A DNA stretch of 64,000 bases from an uncultured Flavobacteriaceae bacterium (GTDB taxonomy: Bacteria; Bacteroidota; Bacteroidia; Flavobacteriales; Flavobacteriaceae): NCBI GenBank assembly GCA_947494565.1, contig CANLVG010000003.1, positions 124,001-188,000 of the forward strand, written 5' to 3'. The notes beneath the pieces were generated by a model that ran no database searches, had not been told where the DNA came from, and saw nothing but the letters and a program-made list of their open reading frames with translations. The position numbers and the translations under genes were made by a program. This document shows positions 27,045 through 36,901 of the stretch, piece by piece; the stretch's first letter is position 1, and each line of letters opens with the position of its first letter.

Positions 27045-30000
27045 ATGAGAAAATTCTACCTAAGGACTTTTAGAGTTTTTATATGGGCCTTTTTGTTGTT
27101 TGGCACTTTGGTATCTGAGCTTCAGGCCCAGATTAATTTCAATCAAAGTGATTTGGATTTAGATGGAACTACACTTTTAGCAGGTGTTACTGCACTGGAA
27201 TTCGGTCCTGATGGAAAATTATACACCGCCGACTACAAATCTGGTTTCATTAAGGTATTGACAATTCAAAAAAATGCCTCCAATAATTATGTGGTTACTG
27301 ATGCCCAGAATCTGAATGGAATCCGAACAATGGATGACCATAATGACGATGGTACTATTCATAACAGTGCGCAACGTCAGATAACAGGTTTGACTGTGGC
27401 GGGAACAGCGACAAACCCAATTATTTATGTAAGTTCTAGTGATATTCGAATTGGGGCTGGCGAAGGCGGTGGTAATGGTGATGTCGGATTGGATACCAAT
27501 TCGGGGGTTATCACGCGGTTTACATTTAATGGAAGCAATTGGGAGGTGGTCGATTTGGTAAGAGGCCTTCCAAGATCAGAAGAAAATCATTCTACGAACG
27601 GGCTACAACTGACTACCATAAATGGTGTTGACTATTTGCTAGTAGCTTCAGGAGGGTTTACCAATGCAGGTGGACCTTCTACTAATTTTGTATATATCTG
27701 TGAGTATGCGCTTTCCGGAGCTATTTTGTCGGTTGATTTGGATGCCTTGGATGTTTTGCCGGTTCTGTCCGATGGGGGAAGAAGTTATATCTATGATTTA
27801 CCTACATTAGACGACCCAACAAGGACAAATGTAAATGGAATTACAGATCCTGATGTAGTCGGGTATACCGGAGAAGACATCAACGATCCTTTTGGTGGAA
27901 ATGATGGTCTAAACCAGGCCATAATTGTTCCGGGCGGGCCAGTGCAGATTTTTTCACCAGGATATCGAAATGCTTATGATTTGGTAGTTACGGAGTCTGG
28001 AGCCTTATATGTTACTGACAATGGAGCAAATGGCTCATGGGGAGGGTTTCCTGTCAATGAAGGAACCTTAAATGTGACGAATGAATATGATCCCAGTGAA
28101 CCTGGTAGTAATTCACCCTCTGGCGGAGAACAAATTAATAACGAAGATCATCTTCAATTGGTAACCACCGATTTACAGACGTATGTTCCCGGGAGCTATT
28201 ATGGAGGACACCCTAATCCTACACGGGCTAACCCCGCTGGTGCTGGTTTATATGTGGCACCTAATGCGAATGGTAATACCGGTGCGGTTTGGAGAACACT
28301 GAAATATGACCCGGATACTTCTTCACCCGGTACTACGGACGATATTACACAGGCCTTACCAGCGGATTGGCCTCCACTGCCGGTTTTGGATGCGAATCCC
28401 GATGAGGGAGATTGGAGAGGTCCCGGCCTTCCAAATCCTGATGGTCCGGTAGATGGAGAAATCGCGATTTGGACTACGAATACAAATCCGATTGTGGAAT
28501 ACACTGCTTCGGACTTTGGAGGGGCCCTAAAAGGTAACCTCCTTGCGGGGCATGATGCCGGAAATATAAGGCGAGTCCAATTGAATGCCAACGGTACTTT
28601 GGCCGATTTAGACCAAACATTTTTATCGGGTGTCGGCGGTGGTGGATTTGTTTTAGGGTTAACTGCCAACGGTGATAGCCAAATTTTTCCAGGAACTATT
28701 TGGGCAGGGACAATTTCAGGTAGTATTGTAGTATTTGAACCAGATGTGGCTGTTAATTGTATTGACCCCGGGCAACCTGGATATGATGCCAATGCTGATT
28801 ATGATAATGACGGTTATACCAATCAAGATGAGGAAGATAACGGTACGGACCCCTGTAATGGTGGTTCTCAACCATTAGACTTTGATAAAAGTCAAGGAGC
28901 CCCATTTATTTCCGATTTAAATGACCCTGACGACGACTCGGATGGTATTCCAGATGCCCTTGACCCTTTTCAGTTAGGTGATCCCGATACTGCGGGCAGT
29001 GATGCTTTTTCTATTCCCATTAACAATGACCTATTCAATAGTCAGCAGGGATTAGGAGGTATTTTTGGTTTGGGTATGACAGGTCTTATGAATAACGGAG
29101 ATACGGGGGCCAACTGGAAAGACTGGCTCGATGTCGAAGGCGCCGGCCCCAACCCTGACGATGTTTTGGGTGGAGCACCCGGGTTAATGACTTCCCATAT
29201 GACTTCAGGAACAGCTTTAGCCGGAACAGATACCCAGGAAAAAGGGTATCAATACGGAGTACAGACCAGTACAGCAACTGGTGGGTTCACTGTTTTCGGT
29301 AATCTTATAGGTCTCGATGTACCTTTGGGTCTCTATGGTAATGCCTCAGCTCCAAATGGAGAACTCGGCCATTTCATAGGTGATGGAACGCAGGAAAATT
29401 ATATAAAGATGGTGTTGACTAAGGATGGTATCACTGCTCTGCAGGAAATCGGAAATGTGCCGCAGACACCTATCAATATTCCGATTTCTGTTGTAAATAG
29501 GCCGTCAAACGACATCGTCTTTTATTTTGTAGTAGACCCTTCAACCGGCCAAGTTGATTTAGAATACGCTATTGATGGGGGAGTTCGATCTTCTGTGGGA
29601 ACTATTATGGCCCAAGGTGCTATACTTACGGCCATACAACAGGCGAGTCAAGATTTGGCTGTTGGCTTTATAGGTACTTCAGGTGCGACGGGCGTGGAAT
29701 TAGAAGGTACTTGGGATTTTCTCAATGTTTTTGGAGAGGAGCCCGTTGTTAGCCAGCAACTACCGAACATCACTCGTTCGATTAATGCGGCTAATGAGAG
29801 TATCGATTTGAATGATTATTTTCTTGATGATAAGGGCACTGCTAATTTGACATATACTGTTTTTCAAAATAGTAATACTGCAATAGGAGCCACAGTTTCC
29901 GGTGATAACCTGAACCTGACTTTCCCAACGGCCCCTGCGGTTTCCAATATCACGATTCGAGCAACCGATACCGACTCGTTTTTTGTTGACAATAGCTTTA

Positions 30001-33000
30001 CGGTAACCGTCGTTGATGGTCCAATAGTGCTTTATCGAGTGAATTGCGGAGGGAATGAAATCAATGCTATCGATGGGGGGCTGAATTGGGAAGGAGATAC
30101 ACCTACCAATTCTTCGCAATACCTTTCGGTAGCTGGAACGAATCAAGTATTTTCTTCTACGAATATTCCTTTCGATGGCTCGATAGATCAATCTACCACG
30201 CCAGTGGAAATTTTTGCCTCTGAACGTTTTGATGCAAACACTGGTGCCCCCAATATGACGTACTCGTTTCCTGTGGCTCAAAATGGTAATTACGAGGTAC
30301 GTCTCTATATGGCGAACAGTTTTGCTGGGACGTCGCAGGCTGGAGATCGTATTTTTGATGCCGAGATAGAAGGGGTTGTATTGCCCTTATTGAACGATAT
30401 TGATTTATCAGGTACCTATGGTCATCAGACCGGAACGGTTATTACCCATACATTAAAAGTTACCGATGGATCAGTTGATGTGTCTTTCTTGCACGGAACA
30501 ATTGAAAACCCGTTGATCAATGCGATTGAAATTCTTGATGCCGATAATGATGACACCCCTATTTATTTAAATCCCGTTGCAAATCAGTTCAATAATCCTG
30601 GACAAGCTCTGGATGGAAGTTTAGGAGTGAATGCTTTTGGAGGAGATGGTAACCTTCAGTTTTCCGCCTCAGGGTTGCCCGCCGGAGTTACTATTGAACC
30701 CACTAATGGTCAGATTGGAGGAACAGTAGCTGCCAATGCAGATTTGAACAGCCCATACAGCGTAACGATAACTGTCGATGATAGCGACGCCGATTCAGGA
30801 GATATCGAAACATTGAATTTTGAATGGATTATTGGCGAAAATGTTTGGGTCGATAAAGATGAAGATGAGAACTATACAGCTAGACACGAGTGCTCCTTTG
30901 TACAGGCAGGGGATAAATTTTACTTGATGGGAGGTCGTGAGAATGCTACAGGCGTTGACGTCTATGATTACGAAAATGACTCTTGGATCAATTTAGCCAA
31001 CTCGGCTCCACAAGAGTTCAATCATTTTCAGGCTACTGAATACCAGGGCCTTATTTGGATAATAGGTGCTTTTAAGGATAACAATTTCCCGATTGAGGAA
31101 CCGGCTGATTTTATATGGATTTTCGATCCGGCAACGAATGATTGGATTCAAGGACCACCAATACCAAATGCTAGAAAACGTGGATCTACAGGGCTTGTCG
31201 TATATAATGATAAGTTTTACATTGTAGGGGGTAATACCGATGGTCATGACGGTGGTTATGTACCCTGGTTTGATGAATATGATCCTGCAACGGGAATCTG
31301 GACGCCTCTTGTTGATGCACCAAGGGCCAGAGATCATTTTAGCGCTGCGGTTATCGATGACAAGCTTTATCTTGCCGGAGGTCGACTTTCCGGGGGGGCA
31401 GGAGGTGTATTTGCGCCTACAATTGCAGAAGTAGATGTTTATGATTTTACTGTAGGAGCCTGGAGTTCACTACCTTCGGCACAGAACATACCTACGCCAA
31501 GAGGTGGAGCCTCTGCGGTTAACTTCAACGATAAGCTGGTCGTTATCGGAGGCGAAGTTGAAAACGAACTGGTATACGGGGTAAATCGTAACGATGCCCT
31601 GGAAATTACGGAAGAATATGACCCGGTTGCCCAAGCATGGTCGAGAATCGAAGATTTGAACCACAAACGCCATGGTACCCAGGCCATTACATCAGGTGGG
31701 GGTATATTTATCCTAGGGGGGTCACCGGTAAAAGCCGGTGGCAATCAAAAGAATATGGAGTTCTTTGGATTTGACACGCCTATGGGAACACCTAGTATAG
31801 CGAGTAGTCTGGCTGCAGCCACCAATGTTATCATCGCTGACGATACGACCGAGGATATTTTGTTGAACGTAACGAACGGAAATGAGGCAATATTTGTGAA
31901 ATCAATGCAGTTATCCGGACCAAATGCGGCTGATTTCAGTATTGAGAGTGGTGAATTGACCAATCAACTGTTGAATGCCAACTCATCACATACACTTCAA
32001 GTCAGCCTGTCCGGAACAGGAGCGAATCGAAGTGCGGTTTTGACCATTACATACGGTGATGATTCTATCATTACCATAAACCTAGCCAATTTCGATAACT
32101 CACTCAGCCTTGACACTATTGGTGATCAAAACAACAATGAAGGAGATGTGGTATCACTGCAAGTTATGGCAAATGCGGCCTCGAACTATAGTGCGACTAA
32201 TCTTCCTCCGACGTTGACGATCAATCCGACAACAGGCTTAATATCCGGGACCATTTCAGATGGCGGAGCTAATGTAGGTCCATTCGAAGAAGATAATGGG
32301 TTGGTCATTCTGGAGGCTGAATCGGGTACGCTTGAAACATCTTGGAGTACGACAACCGCAGGAGGTGCCACAGGTATCATTGCAGGTTCGAATCACTTCA
32401 ATAACCAAAACGGAGGTACCATTCCTTATGATATTACTATTACCACACCCGGGGTCTATCGTTTTAACTGGAGGAATTTTTATTCAGGTGCGACATCCAC
32501 TGATGAAAACGATAACTGGTTGAAATTCCCGAATACCAATGATGTCTGGTTTTTTGGATACAAGGGAGATCCTGGTGATGAAGCCACTTTGATAGCGAAT
32601 CTTCAGGCGAGCAATTTTACTAATATTGTCTTTCCGAAAGGGAGTAGTCGCGTGACTATGGATACAACACCGGAGGGTGCCGGAAGTAATGGGTTTTTCA
32701 AGATATTCAGAGTAGGAGGCAACTCGGAAGTGTATGATTGGCAGGCTTTTACAAGTGATTTCGATGAACATGATATTTATGTTTGGTTTGTAAACCCAGG
32801 AACCTACACCATGGAGGTTTCCGAGCGCTCCGCTGGACATGCCATTGACAAAATGGCGCTTTATAAATTGGATGGACCTGACTATACCGATGGACAGTTA
32901 ACTGCGGCCAATGAGTCACAACGCACAGCAGGTGATGGGGCTTCACTAAATAGCCCATATAATGTTTCGATTTCGGTCACTGATAATAGTACACCTCCAA

Positions 33001-35888
33001 CAACCGCCACGACCGATTTTATTTGGTATGTTGGTGCTGTTGGGGATCCTATACCGGTTATCACCGCAACACCGGATAATGGTTTCGCCCCATTAGAAGT
33101 AACTTTTACTGGAAGTTCTTCTACTGATGATGTTGGAATAAGTAATTACACATGGGATTTTATGGATGGGTCGTTGCCAGTAACCATTGCAGACCCGGTC
33201 CATACCTTCATAACTCCGGGTATTTATGAGGTACAATTAACCGTTGAAGACACCGATAATAATACCGCTATTGCAACGAAAGAAATTGTAGTTCGTGATC
33301 CGGCCACCGATGGAGACTTTAGAATCAATACCGGTGGACCATCATTGTCTTACAATGGTCAAACATGGCTAGCGGACGACTACTTTGTAGGGGGATCTGT
33401 TTTCAGTAATAATATACCTATATCGAACACAGGTAATGATCAATTGTACCAAAGTGAACGTTTCGCAGGGTCTGGTAATATTACGTATCAGATACCGGTA
33501 GCATCTGGTGATTACACGGTTAACCTGCATTTTGCAGAATTGTTCTTCGGGGTTTCGGGATCAGGTTCTGCTGGTGGTGTGGGGTCAAGAATCTTTAACA
33601 TCAATATTGAAGGTAACCAAGGTGTTATTAATAACTATGACATCGTTGCTGCTGCTGAAGGAAGTGGTAAAGCAGTAGTCGAGAATTTCCAAGATGTTAC
33701 TGTGAACGATGGTAATTTGACCATTGTTTTAACAGGGGTTTTAGAGAACCCGAAAATAAGTGGAATCGAAGTTTTACTGCCCGCGAATCTGTCTGACCCA
33801 ACGGTTTACGCTGGAGATGATGTTGCCTTATCTATTGATAACACTCCGCTTACCCTTGATGGTAGTGCTTATGACCCTGATGGTGGGGCAATAGCAATGT
33901 ATCAATGGACGCAGATCAGTGGTCCGAATACGGCAACTTTTAACGATGCCACCATTGAAGACCCTGAAATTAGTGGTTTGGTTGAAGGGGATTATGTATT
34001 TCGGCTATCAGCAACTGATGATGAGGCAGCAACAGCAACTGACGAGGTAACCATATCCGTGGTTGGGGAGCCTACGACCCTTTTTATCAATTCTGGAGGT
34101 CCGGCGTTTACCTTCGATGGTACAGATTGGATAGCTGATGACTATTTTAATTCGGGAAGTACTTTTCCGAATCCGATCCCGATTGCCAATACCGAGAATG
34201 ATCAATTGTATCAAACGGAACGTTTTAAAACAGGCAATAACTCTTTGATCTACGAGATTCCGGTCCAGTTTGCGGGAGAGTATAACGTCGATTTACACTT
34301 CGCCGAGCTATTTTACGGAGTAGCAGGTGGTGCACCTGGTGGCGTAGGTTCTAGGATCTTCAATGTAGATGTTGAAAATGGGCAGGGGCAGTTGACGAAT
34401 TACGATATTGTTGCCGCTGCTGGAGGTAGTGCTACTGCGATTATCGAAGACTTTAAATCGATAAACGTGACAGATGGTAGTCTTACCATAACCTTGACCT
34501 CTGTAGTCGAAAATCCAAAAATTTCGGGTATTGGCGTCTTTGAGACCCGAGTTCCGGTAGTTGATGCTGGAACTGACCAGACGATTGCATTACCCACGAA
34601 TAGCGTGACCATAAATGGAACGGCAACAGATCCGGATGGTGGAGCGATTATGTCTTATCAATGGACCCAAGTAAGTGGACCTAGCGTCGCTACCTTAACT
34701 GGTGATATGTCCGCAGACCTTGTGGCAAGTAATTTGATTGAGGGGGCATATATTTTCAGGTTAACAGCAACGGATGATGAGAACGCGACAGGTTTTGATG
34801 AAATTATGATCACTGTTCTTCCGGACAATGGAAATGTGGCGCCAACGGCTGTTGCTACGGCTACGCCACTTTCAGGTGATGCTCCGCTAGCGGTGACCTT
34901 TACCGGTAGTGATTCTACAGATGATGTGGGTGTCACAGGGTATTCATGGGATTTCAAGGATGGCAATACCTCCACGGATGCTGATCCAACCCATACGTTT
35001 ACCGCTGAGGGCACGTATGAGGTCGAATTAACGGTTACCGATGTAGATGGTCTTACCGATATGGCGACGGTGACGATAACCGTCGGACAGATGGGGAATC
35101 AAGCTCCTACCGCTCTTGCTGAAGCGACACCTACTGCTGGTGAAGCGCCATTGACCGTTTCTTTTACCGGAAGTAATTCTTCCGATGACGAGGCTATCGT
35201 GGGCTATGCGTGGGATTTCATGGATGGTTCAACCTCGACCGAGGCAGATCCGAGTCATATTTTTACGACGGAAGGAATCTACGATGTTGAATTGACCGTA
35301 ACAGATGGGGAAGGTTTGACCGGCACCGCAACTGTACAGATTTTAGTAGGTACAGGACCATTTGCCGTAGTGGAAGCAGACCCCTTGACAGGTGGAGCAC
35401 CGCTACTTGTTAATTTTACAGGAAGCGGGTCAACCGGTAGTGTTGCGATAACAGGTTATTCATGGGACTTTGGAGACGGAAATAGTTCAACGGAAGCAGA
35501 CCCACAGCATATTTACACCTTGCCTGGTACTTATAGCGCTAGTTTGACGGTCACAGATGCCGATGGAACGACCAATACCGCTTCAATTGATATAGTCGTA
35601 ACCGCAGGTTCTACAATGGACATAATTTTGGAAACAAACCCTGCAAACCCTGATGATGGGGGAGTAGTACGCATAGTTGTGGTAAATCTCCCTGAAAATG
35701 TGGACGTAATGAATATCACGGTACATGATATCGGTGGTCGCTATGTCGCCGGACATGTGGCGGAAAGTATCGAAGTCGGTGGTATGTATGAAGTTCCGAT
35801 TGCTGCGTTTAGAAATGGAGTATACCTGATAAGAGTGGTGATGAGCGATGGAGAATCTACATTACTCAAGCTCTTGGTGGCCAATTAA
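27045..35888 (+). CDS. Giant multidomain secreted protein (malectin, Kelch, PKD, T9SS-type C-terminus)
   Basis: A 2947-residue protein with a signal peptide (about 1-28, ending LQA-Q). Domains in order: a beta-propeller-like region (about 30-570; FGPDGKLYTADYKSG, GALYVTDNG); Asp-rich calcium-type repeats (about 580-655; DYDNDGYTNQDEEDNGTDP); a large unassigned domain (to about 900); malectin-like domain 1 (about 995-1165); a putative-Ig repeat; a Kelch propeller (about 1278-1572; FYLMGG, FYIVGG, LYLAGG); a CBM6-like domain (about 1755-1945); PKD 1 (2004-2084); malectin 2 (2091-2245); a K319/REJ-type domain (2249-2340); malectin 3 (2344-2500); a second K319-type domain (2504-2590); three PKD domains (2599-2855); and a C-terminal domain (about 2857-2947; DIGGRYVAG, NGVYLIRV) resembling a type A sorting domain of the type IX secretion system. 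I infer a surface or matrix glycan-binding adhesin. Enzyme activity is not evident. Confidence 0.82.
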   Translation: MRKFYLRTFRVFIWAFLLFGTLVSELQAQINFNQSDLDLDGTTLLAGVTALEFGPDGKLYTADYKSGFIKVLTIQKNASNNYVVTDAQNLNGIRTMDDHNDDGTIHNSAQRQITGLTVAGTATNPIIYVSSSDIRIGAGEGGGNGDVGLDTNSGVITRFTFNGSNWEVVDLVRGLPRSEENHSTNGLQLTTINGVDYLLVASGGFTNAGGPSTNFVYICEYALSGAILSVDLDALDVLPVLSDGGRSYIYDLPTLDDPTRTNVNGITDPDVVGYTGEDINDPFGGNDGLNQAIIVPGGPVQIFSPGYRNAYDLVVTESGALYVTDNGANGSWGGFPVNEGTLNVTNEYDPSEPGSNSPSGGEQINNEDHLQLVTTDLQTYVPGSYYGGHPNPTRANPAGAGLYVAPNANGNTGAVWRTLKYDPDTSSPGTTDDITQALPADWPPLPVLDANPDEGDWRGPGLPNPDGPVDGEIAIWTTNTNPIVEYTASDFGGALKGNLLAGHDAGNIRRVQLNANGTLADLDQTFLSGVGGGGFVLGLTANGDSQIFPGTIWAGTISGSIVVFEPDVAVNCIDPGQPGYDANADYDNDGYTNQDEEDNGTDPCNGGSQPLDFDKSQGAPFISDLNDPDDDSDGIPDALDPFQLGDPDTAGSDAFSIPINNDLFNSQQGLGGIFGLGMTGLMNNGDTGANWKDWLDVEGAGPNPDDVLGGAPGLMTSHMTSGTALAGTDTQEKGYQYGVQTSTATGGFTVFGNLIGLDVPLGLYGNASAPNGELGHFIGDGTQENYIKMVLTKDGITALQEIGNVPQTPINIPISVVNRPSNDIVFYFVVDPSTGQVDLEYAIDGGVRSSVGTIMAQGAILTAIQQASQDLAVGFIGTSGATGVELEGTWDFLNVFGEEPVVSQQLPNITRSINAANESIDLNDYFLDDKGTANLTYTVFQNSNTAIGATVSGDNLNLTFPTAPAVSNITIRATDTDSFFVDNSFTVTVVDGPIVLYRVNCGGNEINAIDGGLNWEGDTPTNSSQYLSVAGTNQVFSSTNIPFDGSIDQSTTPVEIFASERFDANTGAPNMTYSFPVAQNGNYEVRLYMANSFAGTSQAGDRIFDAEIEGVVLPLLNDIDLSGTYGHQTGTVITHTLKVTDGSVDVSFLHGTIENPLINAIEILDADNDDTPIYLNPVANQFNNPGQALDGSLGVNAFGGDGNLQFSASGLPAGVTIEPTNGQIGGTVAANADLNSPYSVTITVDDSDADSGDIETLNFEWIIGENVWVDKDEDENYTARHECSFVQAGDKFYLMGGRENATGVDVYDYENDSWINLANSAPQEFNHFQATEYQGLIWIIGAFKDNNFPIEEPADFIWIFDPATNDWIQGPPIPNARKRGSTGLVVYNDKFYIVGGNTDGHDGGYVPWFDEYDPATGIWTPLVDAPRARDHFSAAVIDDKLYLAGGRLSGGAGGVFAPTIAEVDVYDFTVGAWSSLPSAQNIPTPRGGASAVNFNDKLVVIGGEVENELVYGVNRNDALEITEEYDPVAQAWSRIEDLNHKRHGTQAITSGGGIFILGGSPVKAGGNQKNMEFFGFDTPMGTPSIASSLAAATNVIIADDTTEDILLNVTNGNEAIFVKSMQLSGPNAADFSIESGELTNQLLNANSSHTLQVSLSGTGANRSAVLTITYGDDSIITINLANFDNSLSLDTIGDQNNNEGDVVSLQVMANAASNYSATNLPPTLTINPTTGLISGTISDGGANVGPFEEDNGLVILEAESGTLETSWSTTTAGGATGIIAGSNHFNNQNGGTIPYDITITTPGVYRFNWRNFYSGATSTDENDNWLKFPNTNDVWFFGYKGDPGDEATLIANLQASNFTNIVFPKGSSRVTMDTTPEGAGSNGFFKIFRVGGNSEVYDWQAFTSDFDEHDIYVWFVNPGTYTMEVSERSAGHAIDKMALYKLDGPDYTDGQLTAANESQRTAGDGASLNSPYNVSISVTDNSTPPTTATTDFIWYVGAVGDPIPVITATPDNGFAPLEVTFTGSSSTDDVGISNYTWDFMDGSLPVTIADPVHTFITPGIYEVQLTVEDTDNNTAIATKEIVVRDPATDGDFRINTGGPSLSYNGQTWLADDYFVGGSVFSNNIPISNTGNDQLYQSERFAGSGNITYQIPVASGDYTVNLHFAELFFGVSGSGSAGGVGSRIFNINIEGNQGVINNYDIVAAAEGSGKAVVENFQDVTVNDGNLTIVLTGVLENPKISGIEVLLPANLSDPTVYAGDDVALSIDNTPLTLDGSAYDPDGGAIAMYQWTQISGPNTATFNDATIEDPEISGLVEGDYVFRLSATDDEAATATDEVTISVVGEPTTLFINSGGPAFTFDGTDWIADDYFNSGSTFPNPIPIANTENDQLYQTERFKTGNNSLIYEIPVQFAGEYNVDLHFAELFYGVAGGAPGGVGSRIFNVDVENGQGQLTNYDIVAAAGGSATAIIEDFKSINVTDGSLTITLTSVVENPKISGIGVFETRVPVVDAGTDQTIALPTNSVTINGTATDPDGGAIMSYQWTQVSGPSVATLTGDMSADLVASNLIEGAYIFRLTATDDENATGFDEIMITVLPDNGNVAPTAVATATPLSGDAPLAVTFTGSDSTDDVGVTGYSWDFKDGNTSTDADPTHTFTAEGTYEVELTVTDVDGLTDMATVTITVGQMGNQAPTALAEATPTAGEAPLTVSFTGSNSSDDEAIVGYAWDFMDGSTSTEADPSHIFTTEGIYDVELTVTDGEGLTGTATVQILVGTGPFAVVEADPLTGGAPLLVNFTGSGSTGSVAITGYSWDFGDGNSSTEADPQHIYTLPGTYSASLTVTDADGTTNTASIDIVVTAGSTMDIILETNPANPDDGGVVRIVVVNLPENVDVMNITVHDIGGRYVAGHVAESIEVGGMYEVPIAAFRNGVYLIRVVMSDGESTLLKLLVAN

Positions 35889-35911
35889 ATTTGAGCATAA
35901 AGATTTTATTG

Positions 35912-35941
35912 AAAAAGGCCAGCTTCAAAGCTGGCCTTTTT
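35912..35941. terminator. Bidirectional intrinsic terminator
   Basis: The arms AAAAAGGCCAGCTT (35912-35925) and AAGCTGGCCTTTTT (35928-35941) are perfect complements, with an A-tract before and a T-tract after. It sits between the giant gene (plus) and the phosphatase gene (minus) and can serve both. Confidence 0.9.
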
Positions 35942-36029
35942 GTTTACGATTTGTTCTTTTTATCGATTATTCGAAATGTTTCTAGCTGAAGGAAAGGCTT
36001 TTATTCAAACACAACGCGTTAAGGACACC

Positions 36030-36773
36030 TTAAATAGAGAAGAAGTAGGTCGTTCTATCGATGATCGCTTCGATCTGCTCAACCATTTTCTTTGATAGCG
36101 TTACTTTCTTCAGTGCATTGATATGTTCCATATTGTGAACGTCAGAGCCAATAAAGTCTATCATGCCTTCTTCTATGAGCTTGTTGGCCGTTTTAAATAC
36201 CTCTTTGCCATAATACTCTCCAAGAGAAAGCATGTTTACCTGAAATTGGATTCCCAGCTCTTTATACTCCATGAACCTACGTGTTCTATTATGAAGGAAA
36301 CTATAGCGTTCAGGATGGGCCAATATCGGAAAGAGTCGGTTGCGACCGATAGCTTCTATGGCCGAATCGAAATTTATTGGTGGTTGTAGATAACTCATTT
36401 CAATAAGTAGATAATCGCGGCCCAGGGGCAAAACCTGTTTTTTGGCAAGAATCGCTTCAAAATTGTCATCGATCATATGTTCGGCACTCGCGTCGATGGT
36501 GATGCCATTTAGACCATCCTGAATCAGTTCATTCTTGAGATAGGCTAGGGCGGTCTTTATCGTTACTGGGGTATTGTCATGGTAATTATGCATGATGTGG
36601 GGAGTGCATACCAGGCTTTGCACCCCAAATTCTGAAAAAGACTTTAGAAGTTGCTTAGACTCGGTAACAGTTTGAGCACCATCATCAATACCAGGAAGAA
36701 TATGGTTGTGGATATCCGTAAAGCCTTCGAGAAGGTCTACCAAATACGTTTTCTTGGTAAAGAAGCTAATCAT
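36030..36773 (-). CDS. CpsB/CapC-type PHP-domain protein tyrosine phosphatase
   Basis: A 247-residue metal-dependent phosphatase of the PHP family. The metal ligands are His22 and His24 (DIHNHILPGIDDGAQ). CTPHIMHNYH, LIEMSYLQPP, ILAHPERY and IGSDVHN supply the remaining conserved His, Glu and Asp positions. CpsB/Wzb-type enzymes dephosphorylate the Tyr-rich tail of Wzc-like kinases, so this is the likely counterpart of the kinase at 24306-26687. I choose the ATG at 36771-36773. The frame stays open upstream to 36866, but that extension overlaps a perfect terminator hairpin (36850-36880) and looks non-coding. It probably regulates chain length or export of the polysaccharide. Confidence 0.88.
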   Translation of the reverse strand: MISFFTKKTYLVDLLEGFTDIHNHILPGIDDGAQTVTESKQLLKSFSEFGVQSLVCTPHIMHNYHDNTPVTIKTALAYLKNELIQDGLNGITIDASAEHMIDDNFEAILAKKQVLPLGRDYLLIEMSYLQPPINFDSAIEAIGRNRLFPILAHPERYSFLHNRTRRFMEYKELGIQFQVNMLSLGEYYGKEVFKTANKLIEEGMIDFIGSDVHNMEHINALKKVTLSKKMVEQIEAIIDRTTYFFSI

Positions 36774-36849
36774 GCATATTGGTTTGGTGTGTAAAAATAC
36801 TACATTAAAGTAACACTGATTTTTTGACTTTAGTACATACGGAAAAATA

Positions 36850-36880
36850 AAAGGCCCAAAGTACATTACTTTGGGCCTTT
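36850..36880 (-). terminator. Intrinsic terminator after the TonB-dependent receptor gene
   Basis: The arms AAAGGCCCAAAGTA (36850-36863) and TACTTTGGGCCTTT (36867-36880) are perfect complements with a 3-nt loop. On the minus strand the hairpin runs into a T-rich stretch, placing it just after the receptor stop codon at 36902. Confidence 0.85.
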
Positions 36881-36901
36881 TACTTTGTAATGTATAGGTA
36901 T

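Noticed and set aside
28199-28792. A 197-codon open frame antisense to the giant secreted protein gene
   Set aside because: It lies wholly inside a coding sequence with clear domains on the other strand, is Pro-rich as expected from antisense of repetitive Gly/Asp codons, and shows no known motif.
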